This document shows positions 6,888 to 14,378 of a stretch of DNA of 34,522 nt, one piece after another. Position numbers and translations under genes: made by a program. The stretch spans positions 1 through 34,522 of the forward strand of contig JAFSEF010000083.1 in NCBI GenBank assembly GCA_017435865.1, read 5' to 3'. Origin of the DNA: Clostridia bacterium. Lineage in GTDB: Bacteria; Bacillota; Clostridia; Oscillospirales; Acutalibacteraceae. The notes beneath the pieces were generated by a model. That model saw only the letters and a list, made by a program, of their open reading frames with translations. It was not told the DNA's origin and searched no databases. How positions within the stretch are numbered: the stretch's first letter is position 1; every line of letters starts with the position of its first letter.

Positions 6888-8018
6888 TTACAGTTTGATG
6901 ATCTTTTCTTCAAGGGGTGTGTTGGGTCTGAAGTGCGGTACTTCAATGGTTCTGCCCTTATTGGCAACGGAAATACCCGAAAGCAGACCGACAGCGGTCC
7001 ATTCACAGGCTTTGTAAACATCGAGTTCGGGCTGTTTGTTGTCGCGGACAGCGTTGATGAAATCTTCGACAATGAAGAAGTCGCCGCCGTCATGTCCGGC
7101 CTTTTTCTGTTCTTCGGTTGCAGTCTTGTAGCGTTCGGGCAGATAGTCCGAAAATTCGGAAATGTTTTTCCACTTCATATTCTGAATGGGGCTGCCTTCA
7201 CCGATCAGAGAAATGCGGTCGATGTCTTCGCCGTGTGCCTTGGAACGGAACGCACCCTTGGTACCCTGCAAATAGTAAGAGTCCATGTTGTGCGGATGGG
7301 CAGACATACAGTCGGTACGGATCTGAATGAGTTTACCTTTTTCGGTACGGCACATGGTGGTCGTTCCGCTGTCCTGCTTGAGTCCGAGATCGTTGTAAAC
7401 ACCGGGAGAGAACGTGGAAATTTCCGTTACTCTGTCACCGGGGAACCACTGCATAGCGGGACCTAAGCTGTGGGTGGGATAGAAATTGCCTCTGATACCG
7501 CACTGCCAGTAGGAACGCCAGGAAGTTTTACCGTTGGGATAGACAAACAGATCACCGATGTTGTGCATATACATGCCTTCAGCATAGTAAGGATCACCGA
7601 AGACACCTGCCTTGACCATGTTCTTGACGATCTGCACCTTGGGTGCGTAGATGTAGTTTTCGGCAAACATATAGATCTTTTTGTATTTTTCGACCGTTTC
7701 ACAAAGCCACCACAGTTCATCCATGCTGACACCTGCGGTCACTTCGCTCATAACGTGCTTGCCGGCTTCCAGGGCGGCAATGGTCTGCGGCACATGACAC
7801 TGCATGGGGGTGGAAATGAGAACAGCATCAATATCCGATTCAAGCATATCCTCAAAAACGCGGTACGTCTTCTGCACACCCGTTTCTTTGGCAAGTCTTT
7901 TGAGATGGTCTTCATCAATGTCACAAGCAGCTGTAATTTCAACATCTTCGATGGAATTGAGTCCCATCAGCATGGAAATACCTCTTGTTCCGGCAATACC
8001 GACTTTGATTTTTTTCAT
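6888..8018 (-). CDS. Gfo/Idh/MocA-family oxidoreductase, GH109-like
   Basis: The 376-residue product has a Rossmann NAD(P) fold at the N-terminus (VGIAGTRGIS, residues 6-14, in the place of GxGxxG). The usual EKP dinucleotide motif is replaced by GKHVMSEVTA (86-95). That SEV variant, together with YPTHSLGPAMQWF (about 180-192), is what is seen in the GH109 branch, where bound NAD takes part in glycoside cleavage (alpha-N-acetylgalactosaminidase is the named activity). Members could equally be plain sugar dehydrogenases. The C-terminal substrate domain ends normally, with a HDGGDFFIVEDFINAV helix. No signal peptide is present. The start has AAGGAG six to seven bases upstream, 17 bases after GH3, so it is part of the glycan operon. 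I am sure of the superfamily and moderately sure of the GH109-like placement. Confidence 0.87.
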   Translation of the reverse strand: MKKIKVGIAGTRGISMLMGLNSIEDVEITAACDIDEDHLKRLAKETGVQKTYRVFEDMLESDIDAVLISTPMQCHVPQTIAALEAGKHVMSEVTAGVSMDELWWLCETVEKYKKIYMFAENYIYAPKVQIVKNMVKAGVFGDPYYAEGMYMHNIGDLFVYPNGKTSWRSYWQCGIRGNFYPTHSLGPAMQWFPGDRVTEISTFSPGVYNDLGLKQDSGTTTMCRTEKGKLIQIRTDCMSAHPHNMDSYYLQGTKGAFRSKAHGEDIDRISLIGEGSPIQNMKWKNISEFSDYLPERYKTATEEQKKAGHDGGDFFIVEDFINAVRDNKQPELDVYKACEWTAVGLLSGISVANKGRTIEVPHFRPNTPLEEKIIKL

Positions 8019-8035
8019 GATTATACTCCTTATAT

Positions 8036-10141
8036 TTATAAAACAATTTCTGTGCTGACAGCCTTGTGTCCCGTAAGTGCTTCACTTCTTGCATCAGGCT
8101 GTGCGAATGCAGCAAAAACTGTAAATTTGTCACCGTAAACAGCACGGTTGCCGTCCTCGTCAACGCTTGTAAATGCACGTTTATCGAGCTGAATGCGGAT
8201 TTCTTTTTCTTCGTTTTCGGCAAGAGAAACTCTCCTGAAACCGCAAAGGCTGTAATTGCGGACAGCAAGCGGATAGTTTTCGACTTTGATATAAATCTGC
8301 AACGCATCCTCGGTTACTTTGCCGTTGTTCTTTACTTTGACAGTCAGAACGGCACCGTCAAAGTTGCCGTCTGCATCAAAGGTCTTTTCGGCAGCAATGC
8401 TCTGTGCAAAGCAATCACCGTATGTAAGTCCGAAACCGAAGGGATACAGCGGTGTACCTTCAAAATAACGGTAGGTGCGGTTTTTCATGGAATAGTCGCA
8501 GAAGTCGGGCAGATCTTCGGTGGATTCATAGAAGGTCAGCGGCAGTTTGCCGGAGGGTGAATAGTCACCGAACAGCATTTCTGCAATGTCTTTACCGCCG
8601 CGTGCCCCCGGATACCAACACTGCACAACGGCATCCGCTTTTGCATCGGCAACACGAAGATCCATGGCTGACCCGGTCATATTCAGCAATACAACGGGTT
8701 TACCGATTCCGAGAACCCAATCCAACAGCATTCTCTGGGGAGCCGGCAGCAAAAGAGAGGTCTTGTCACCGGGGCCTGCATCCCCTTCTTCCCCTTCGAG
8801 CCATTCATCCAGACCGAGCACAAGGATTACAACATCCGACAGCTCACACATGGCCTGCGTTTCGGCAAACTGATCGGGTTTGTCGTGCTTGGAAAGGTAC
8901 TCAATGGATTCTCTCCACTTGTGGCACCCCTCGGAATACCAGACGCGTGCATCGTCACCGAGATAATCCTGAATTCCTTCAAGGACGGTGATATAACGCG
9001 AGGATGTGCCGTGGTAGTTGCCGACCAGTGCATCTCTTGAGTTTGCATTCGGACCGATGACGGCAATGTTTTTGATTTTATCCTTATGCAGCGGCAGAAT
9101 ACCGTTGTTTTTCAGCAGAACAAGGCTTTCACGGGTTGCCTTGTGAGCAAGGTCAATATGTTCCTTGCTTTCGACGACAGTGTAAGGAATGTCGTCAAGT
9201 TCGGTCTTGTCAAACAGGCCGAGTAAAAATCTTGTTGTAAACAGACGAACACAGGCACGGTCGATGTATTTTTCGTCCAGAATGCCCTCTTTGTGTGCAT
9301 CCAGAATACGTTGATAGGTACAACCGCAGTTGACGTCGCAACCTTTTTCGAGAGCAAGCTTGACAGATTCTTCGGGTCTTGCGGTGACCTTGTGGTTTTT
9401 GTGGAAATCCTTGATTGCCCAACAGTCGGAAACATAATGTCCTTCAAATCCCCACTTGCCTCTGAGGTATTCATTCATCAGCACTTCGTGGGCACAACAG
9501 GGTTCATCATTGGTGCGGTTGTAAGCACCCATGATCGCTTCGACCTTTGCTTCCTTTACGCAGGCCTCAAAAGCAGGCAGGTAGGTTTCTTCCATATCCT
9601 TGCGTGAAGCAATGGCATTGAAGGTATGTCGCTGCGGTTCGGGACCCGAATGCACGGCAAAATGCTTTGCACAGGCAGCAGCTTTGAGGTATTCTCCGTC
9701 CCCTTGCACACCTTTGACAAACTGTACACCCATGCGGGCGGTCAGATACGGGTCTTCACCGTAGGTTTCGTGTCCTCTGCCCCAACGGGGATCACGGAAA
9801 ATGTTGACATTGGGCGACCAGAAAGTCAGTCCCTTATAAATATCTCTGTCACCGCGTGTGCTCTGCATATTGTATTTTGCTCTGCCTTCGGTGCCGATGC
9901 AATCACCGACCGCAAACAGCAGCTCTTCATCAAAAGATGCAGCCATACCGATTGCCTGCGGAAACATGGTGGCTGTACCTGCTCTTGCAACACCGTGCAG
10001 AGCTTCATTCCACCAGTTGTATTCGGGAATATGCAGACGTTCAATGGCAGGTGAATCGAATTTCAGCTGTGAGGCTTTTTCTTCGACGGTCATCTGCGCA
10101 ACAAGTGCTTCGGCACGTTTTTTTGCTTCAGCTCTGTTCAT
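8036..10141 (-). CDS. Glycoside hydrolase family 3 (beta-xylosidase/beta-glucosidase type)
   Basis: The 701-residue enzyme is a full GH3 protein. The TIM-barrel domain (about 1-310) contains WWNEALHGVAR (43-53), typical of xylan beta-xylosidase-like members, KHF (159-161) and the nucleophile Asp239 in YVSDCWAI. An alpha/beta sandwich domain (about 345-560) follows, with NMTGSAMDL and the loop WYPGARGG. A C-terminal fibronectin-III-like domain (about 590-700) follows the typical LYPFGFGLTYG. It lacks a signal peptide, so it should act on imported oligosaccharides in the cytoplasm, releasing terminal beta-linked sugars such as xylose, glucose or arabinose. AAAAGGAG lies six bases upstream of the ATG. 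It lies 19 bases after GH43, a pairing common in arabinoxylan use. The substrate is inferred only from the subfamily look and the neighbours. Confidence 0.93.
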   Translation of the reverse strand: MNRAEAKKRAEALVAQMTVEEKASQLKFDSPAIERLHIPEYNWWNEALHGVARAGTATMFPQAIGMAASFDEELLFAVGDCIGTEGRAKYNMQSTRGDRDIYKGLTFWSPNVNIFRDPRWGRGHETYGEDPYLTARMGVQFVKGVQGDGEYLKAAACAKHFAVHSGPEPQRHTFNAIASRKDMEETYLPAFEACVKEAKVEAIMGAYNRTNDEPCCAHEVLMNEYLRGKWGFEGHYVSDCWAIKDFHKNHKVTARPEESVKLALEKGCDVNCGCTYQRILDAHKEGILDEKYIDRACVRLFTTRFLLGLFDKTELDDIPYTVVESKEHIDLAHKATRESLVLLKNNGILPLHKDKIKNIAVIGPNANSRDALVGNYHGTSSRYITVLEGIQDYLGDDARVWYSEGCHKWRESIEYLSKHDKPDQFAETQAMCELSDVVILVLGLDEWLEGEEGDAGPGDKTSLLLPAPQRMLLDWVLGIGKPVVLLNMTGSAMDLRVADAKADAVVQCWYPGARGGKDIAEMLFGDYSPSGKLPLTFYESTEDLPDFCDYSMKNRTYRYFEGTPLYPFGFGLTYGDCFAQSIAAEKTFDADGNFDGAVLTVKVKNNGKVTEDALQIYIKVENYPLAVRNYSLCGFRRVSLAENEEKEIRIQLDKRAFTSVDEDGNRAVYGDKFTVFAAFAQPDARSEALTGHKAVSTEIVL

Positions 10142-10160
10142 AATTTTCTCCTTTTATCAT

Positions 10161-11141
10161 TCAATTATTGAGAATGGGAAAGCCGTCGGCATCCCATGTG
10201 ACTTTTCTTTTTCTTGCACTGCGGCAGGGGTCATACAGCGAATCATCATCCCCGTAGCCGCAGTTTTTGCAAAAGCATTTTTCATCGCGGGAATGATACA
10301 CAAAAATCCAGTCGCCGTTTTCATCTTTTACAAATGAATTGTGCCCGGGACCGTATTCCCCGACAAGATCTTCCGACGTCAGCAAAGGTTTTTGCAGTTT
10401 TGTCCAACTATCGGGCTGCAGAAGATCGGCATTTTCAGCCGCTACCAAAAGACCGATGCAGTATTCGGGACCCGTGGCGGATGCGGAAAATGCAAGAAAT
10501 ATTTTACCGTCGTGTATCATGGCGGCAGGACCTTCGTTGACAGGGATACGGACACATTCCCAGTCATATTCGGGTCTCGTCAGCAGCACGGACGGACTTG
10601 TGGTCTTCCACGGTGCCGCAGGATCCACGGTAGCGATGTAGACATTGGAATGACCGCCGTTTTGTGCCCAACAGACATAATGCTTCTCTTTGCAGACAAA
10701 GTGGGTCATATCCAGTGAAAAACCGCGGAATGCAAATTCGTCACACTCGCAGGCACAAAACCTGCCTTTGTCTGTCCATGTATCGTTGTAAGGATCGCTG
10801 CCGTCACACATAATGCAATGGCAGTCGATGTCCCAGACATTGTCTTTGCTGCCGCTTGCGGCAAAAAGAACATACCACCTGCCGCCGATTTCATGGAGTT
10901 CGGGTGCCCAGATGAATCGGAATGCCGTATCGGATTCATTTTCATGCCAGATCACCTTTTCTTCGGCACAGGCAAGTGCATCGATTGTTTTTGCACGGCG
11001 AAGAATGATGCGGTCATAGCCGTCAGGGTCATTTCTGCCGTACATGGGGTAAGATGCAGTGAAATAATACCATCCGTCCGAACCTTTTGTGACAAACGGG
11101 TCGGCACGGTCTTTTATAAAAATATCGGTTTTTATGCCCAT
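10161..11141 (-). CDS. Glycoside hydrolase family 43 (arabinofuranosidase/xylosidase type)
   Basis: The 326-residue protein is a five-bladed beta-propeller GH43 enzyme. The three catalytic acids are visible: Asp14 in RADPFV (base), Asp144 in FSLDMTHFV (pKa modulator) and Glu203 in VNEGPAAMIH (general acid). FIWAPELHEIGGRWYVLFAAS and GPGHNSFV are family landmarks. Cys residues cluster between 129 and 151 and near the C-terminus (CFCKNCGYGDDD), unusual for a propeller and possibly a metal site. No signal peptide is seen, so it is cytoplasmic. Family members remove alpha-L-arabinofuranose or beta-xylose from oligosaccharides with inversion. GGAGG precedes the ATG, which lies one base after the PHP gene's stop, a sign of translational coupling. 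The exact subfamily cannot be fixed by eye. Confidence 0.9.
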   Translation of the reverse strand: MGIKTDIFIKDRADPFVTKGSDGWYYFTASYPMYGRNDPDGYDRIILRRAKTIDALACAEEKVIWHENESDTAFRFIWAPELHEIGGRWYVLFAASGSKDNVWDIDCHCIMCDGSDPYNDTWTDKGRFCACECDEFAFRGFSLDMTHFVCKEKHYVCWAQNGGHSNVYIATVDPAAPWKTTSPSVLLTRPEYDWECVRIPVNEGPAAMIHDGKIFLAFSASATGPEYCIGLLVAAENADLLQPDSWTKLQKPLLTSEDLVGEYGPGHNSFVKDENGDWIFVYHSRDEKCFCKNCGYGDDDSLYDPCRSARKRKVTWDADGFPILNN

Positions 11142-11142
11142 G

Positions 11143-11943
11143 TCAGCCTCCGATGCGGAATTTATCGCTTTCGTGCAGATCGAGTAAGGTTACGGCACGC
11201 TCAAAAATCGCTTTTGTGTTTTTGAATGCGGTAGGATGATGGGCATCACTGCCGAGATAAAACTTGCAACCCTGTGTTTTTGCAATGCGGAACATTCGCA
11301 GCACAATATCCGCTTCACTGTCCGCAAAGCTCATATCGGATTGATTCAGTTCGATACCGACACCAAGCTTTGCAGCCTTTGCAAAAATACGCTGCATATC
11401 CGCATCGGGAATCAGGCTGATCGTCTGCAGAAAGTCCTCCCTTGAACGGTTGTCGATGAGCCGACAGGCAAGATGTGCAATACCGACCTTGTGAAACGGC
11501 AAGGAAAGTTCCAACAAATGCCCGGTACGTTCTACCCACAACGCAGCTCTGGCAGCACTGTCATTATCCTCCTTGCGGATGGTGAAACCTGTCATGTGCA
11601 GGTGCGTTGTAGGGATGATGATAAAACCGAAATCATCATACCTTGCGGCAGGAATACCGACTTCTTTGTGCATATCCATGTCGCTCTCGCAGCCGAACAG
11701 AAACTCGATTCCGTCCGCCTGCGGCAGCGGTAAAGATTGTGCAACATGGTCAAAATTCTGCTTTTTGTACCAGTCCGATGCACCCTCTACGGCGGCATCC
11801 CAATAGTGATCGGTCACGCAGATGCGTTCATACCCGTTGTCTTTTGCATATTGCAGCAAGCGTGATGTTGATTGCTCGGGATCCCCCGAACACGCGGACA
11901 ATTGCGAATGAATGTGATAATCGTGATCGACTTTGTAACGCAT
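11143..11943 (-). CDS. PHP-domain phosphoesterase (histidinol-phosphatase-like)
   Basis: The 266-residue protein is a stand-alone PHP domain. Metal ligands are seen in DYHIHSQLSACSGDP (His10, His12), ICVTDHYWD, LFGCESDMD, HLACRLID and YLGSDAHHP near the C-terminus. Histidinol phosphatases of the HisK/HisJ type share this layout, but no other histidine-biosynthesis gene is present. Its place in the glycan operon argues for a phosphate-ester or phosphodiester substrate linked to that pathway. It has no signal peptide. It lies 13 bases after the metallophosphoesterase gene and one base before GH43. AAAGGGGA precedes the ATG. The family is clear; the substrate is unknown, and it could also hydrolyse a cyclic phosphate or a sugar phosphate. 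Confidence 0.85.
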   Translation of the reverse strand: MRYKVDHDYHIHSQLSACSGDPEQSTSRLLQYAKDNGYERICVTDHYWDAAVEGASDWYKKQNFDHVAQSLPLPQADGIEFLFGCESDMDMHKEVGIPAARYDDFGFIIIPTTHLHMTGFTIRKEDNDSAARAALWVERTGHLLELSLPFHKVGIAHLACRLIDNRSREDFLQTISLIPDADMQRIFAKAAKLGVGIELNQSDMSFADSEADIVLRMFRIAKTQGCKFYLGSDAHHPTAFKNTKAIFERAVTLLDLHESDKFRIGG

Positions 11944-11956
11944 TCACATTCCCCTT

Positions 11957-13279
11957 TCACTCAACAGAAATCTGCGTGCTGATTGTACCGCCTTTTTTGG
12001 CATAGGGACTGTAAGCCGTGATTTTTGCCGTATACTTTCCGTCTGCAATTTTGCCTGCATTGGCGACGGTTTTGTTGCCCGCAGCACGGACATAATCGGA
12101 AATGACGGTACTCTGCCAGACGACTTTTTTATTGCTGTCCGTCAGGCTGATTTTGTAATTTTCCGCTTCGTAAAAACCTTTTGCACTGTCAAAGGTCAGT
12201 TTCGTATTGCCGTCTGCATCCTTGGCAGCACACACGCAAGCTTTGGACGGAAACTGCGGTTTTGTGTCGGGTGCTTTCTGTTTTGCCCAGGTGTAAGACC
12301 GTTTGGAAGCGTTGCAAAGATCGGTAAAATAATAATCAATGTTTTCAAAAAACACACGATGCACAATGTCATACAAACGCATACGGACATTGCCGCAAGC
12401 ATCTGCTTCCACCATCCAGAAGCCGCCCGATGCACCGGGAGCATCCTTATCACCGTCGATGTAATTGAGATTGCCCATGAATGCAGCCAGAGATCCGCAG
12501 CCGACAGCCGTGAACGAACCCTGCCACACGGAACGCGGATCACTCGGTGCATAATGGGAATGCCCCGAAAAGTCAAAGACCTGCGGATATTTCTGCAGCA
12601 CTTTACGCACTTCAAACGTACCCCAGTTGATGCTGCCGTATACGGTTGCGGTGGGGTGCGGATGCTGATAGACAAACACAGGCTTGTCGGGTGTATCGGC
12701 GACGGCCTTTTTCAGTTCTGCATCAAGCCATTCGAGTTTTGTGGAGAATTTTTTGCCGTCATCGTTATAAGAAACACCGATAAAATGATAGCCGTTGATC
12801 ACAGTGTGGGTATCCACTTCTTCGCTGATGTATTTTTTGTAAACAGTGTAGCCGACCGTGGCATCGACATCGCGGTAATCAATGAATTCGTGGTTGCCGA
12901 GAATGGTCAGCACCTGTGTTTCTTCCCTTTTGTTTTCGGCAATGATGCGGTTATACATTTGGTACTGTTTTTCATCACCGCCACCCGAAAAGTCACCTGC
13001 CACAACAACCGCATCAAAGGTCTTGTGTGCACTGTCCTTTGCGGAATAAGCATACATATCTTCAAAAAGACGGGCAAAACGGATCGCCGCTTCCTGATTT
13101 TCTTCGCCGTTGAGATGAATATCACTGCACACTGCAAAACGAAGTACGGGGGTAAAATCGGCAGGTGCCTTTTTGTTCTCATATTTGCTGCCGTTTTTCA
13201 GAAAAGACAAGCCGAACATGGCACCGAATGCGGTTGTGAGTGCTTTGTGGGCAAGTTGCTCTGTAATGATTGAAGCCAT
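11957..13279 (-). CDS. Calcineurin-like metallophosphoesterase with C-terminal beta domain
   Basis: The 440-residue protein shows every calcineurin-like motif: Asp53 and His55 in CSDIHLNG, Asp96 in AGDFSGGGD, Asn129-His130 in GNHEF, His206 in YQHPHPT, and His240/His242 in SGHSHYAP. The catalytic domain covers about 46-290. A C-terminal beta-sandwich-like segment (about 340-440) with AENYKISLTDSNKKVVW and DGKYTAKITAYSPYAKKGG looks like a carbohydrate-binding or Ig-type module. The N-terminal stretch ALTTAFGAMFGLSFL is mildly hydrophobic but not a convincing signal peptide. The family cleaves phosphomono- and diesters with two metals; similar large proteins are often secreted. GAGAGGAATT precedes the ATG, and the gene is 13 bases after DUF2804. 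With the next gene it forms a phosphoesterase pair inside a glycosidase operon. Confidence 0.88.
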   Translation of the reverse strand: MASIITEQLAHKALTTAFGAMFGLSFLKNGSKYENKKAPADFTPVLRFAVCSDIHLNGEENQEAAIRFARLFEDMYAYSAKDSAHKTFDAVVVAGDFSGGGDEKQYQMYNRIIAENKREETQVLTILGNHEFIDYRDVDATVGYTVYKKYISEEVDTHTVINGYHFIGVSYNDDGKKFSTKLEWLDAELKKAVADTPDKPVFVYQHPHPTATVYGSINWGTFEVRKVLQKYPQVFDFSGHSHYAPSDPRSVWQGSFTAVGCGSLAAFMGNLNYIDGDKDAPGASGGFWMVEADACGNVRMRLYDIVHRVFFENIDYYFTDLCNASKRSYTWAKQKAPDTKPQFPSKACVCAAKDADGNTKLTFDSAKGFYEAENYKISLTDSNKKVVWQSTVISDYVRAAGNKTVANAGKIADGKYTAKITAYSPYAKKGGTISTQISVE

Positions 13280-13292
13280 TTCAATTCCTCTC

Positions 13293-14378
13293 TTACCATC
13301 TGTTTTCTACATATTCACAAAATGCGAACATATCTTTAATTGCAAGCTTTGTGCCGTCGTCAAGGGTAACATCTCCGTTCCAGATACCGTAAATCTGATG
13401 GCAATTCATGCGACCGACCAAAAGATTAAGGTCACTGTGGTTGTCAAAGGTCGGCTGCATGGTCATATTGAATCTGCCGTCCTCGGACACGAACACCCAC
13501 GGCTCCATAAAACGGTCTTTGGGGAACTTTTCAACATCCACAGCACCGAATTTGTGCACTTTGCCGTCGTAGAACAGGCAGGTTTCGGTGGCGTTGGACT
13601 CATCCCCGATCGCCCAGGTAATTTCAATTCCGAAAATGTGCTCTTTTCCGTTTTCGTCGGTCAGGTATGTTGCACCGCTGCCCCAGTACCAGACCATTTT
13701 GTGAATGGTGTTGACTCTGCCCCAATCCATGGAACAGAAGGATTTGTCTTTTTTGAATTCGTAGGTGTAGTCACCGTACTTAAAAACAGCCTGCGTGGGC
13801 AAACAGGTCTGCTTGGTGGTCATAAAATAACGGGTCGGATCTTCTTTGAACGGAAGAACGGTTGTAATGTTCTCAAGTCCTTCGGGAATATCCATCTGCA
13901 CGTTGCATTCGACCAATTTGCCATTGTGCATTTTTTTGTAATACAAGGTGCGTTCGGTCTGCTTGGTTTCAAAATCAAATTCGGCTTTCCCGACTTTTCC
14001 TTTGAAGCGGTTTGGAGCATCCCCGACTGCAGGCGGCACAAGTTTGTCACCGACGAACAGCTGCCCTGCATCCACAATGACCTCCCCCTTTTCAAGATCG
14101 GTCAGTTTTGCAGCCACAGAACCGCCGATATTGATGTTGGCGAAGCTGACAAGAAGCTGCATTTTGCCGTCGGTGATGGTGTAAAAATCCCATTCTTTAC
14201 GGCTGATGAGGCCTTTTTTAACCTTGGTGCGGTCATAAGAAAACACATTTTTCCGTGCCCAACCCTTGGCATGCAGGGTCCCGTCGGGATTGAGCAATGG
14301 GGTTGGTTCGGTATATTCTGTCTGTTTTGATTTTTCCGTCCATTCGGTAAACGGAATATAAGTTCTTTCCAGTTCCAT
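13293..14378 (-). CDS. DUF2804 domain protein
   Basis: The 361-residue protein matches the uncharacterised DUF2804 family. Recognisable blocks are LLNPDGTLHAKGWAR near residue 27, RKEWDFYTIT, VSFANINIGG, and late in the protein the MDWGR / WYWGSGATYL / WAIGDESNATETCLFYDGK series, whose tryptophans and acidic residues resemble a beta-sandwich lipid- or sugar-binding fold. No enzyme activity has been assigned to the family, to my knowledge. There is no signal peptide or membrane helix. I start at 14378 because the GGAGGGAG site precedes this ATG; 49 extra in-frame codons upstream lie inside the neighbouring gene. The ATG overlaps the stop of the DUF4038 gene by one base (TAATG), so the two are coupled. 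Its place in a glycan operon, straight after the secreted glycosidase, suggests a carbohydrate-linked role (inference). Confidence 0.83.
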   Translation of the reverse strand: MELERTYIPFTEWTEKSKQTEYTEPTPLLNPDGTLHAKGWARKNVFSYDRTKVKKGLISRKEWDFYTITDGKMQLLVSFANINIGGSVAAKLTDLEKGEVIVDAGQLFVGDKLVPPAVGDAPNRFKGKVGKAEFDFETKQTERTLYYKKMHNGKLVECNVQMDIPEGLENITTVLPFKEDPTRYFMTTKQTCLPTQAVFKYGDYTYEFKKDKSFCSMDWGRVNTIHKMVWYWGSGATYLTDENGKEHIFGIEITWAIGDESNATETCLFYDGKVHKFGAVDVEKFPKDRFMEPWVFVSEDGRFNMTMQPTFDNHSDLNLLVGRMNCHQIYGIWNGDVTLDDGTKLAIKDMFAFCEYVENRW

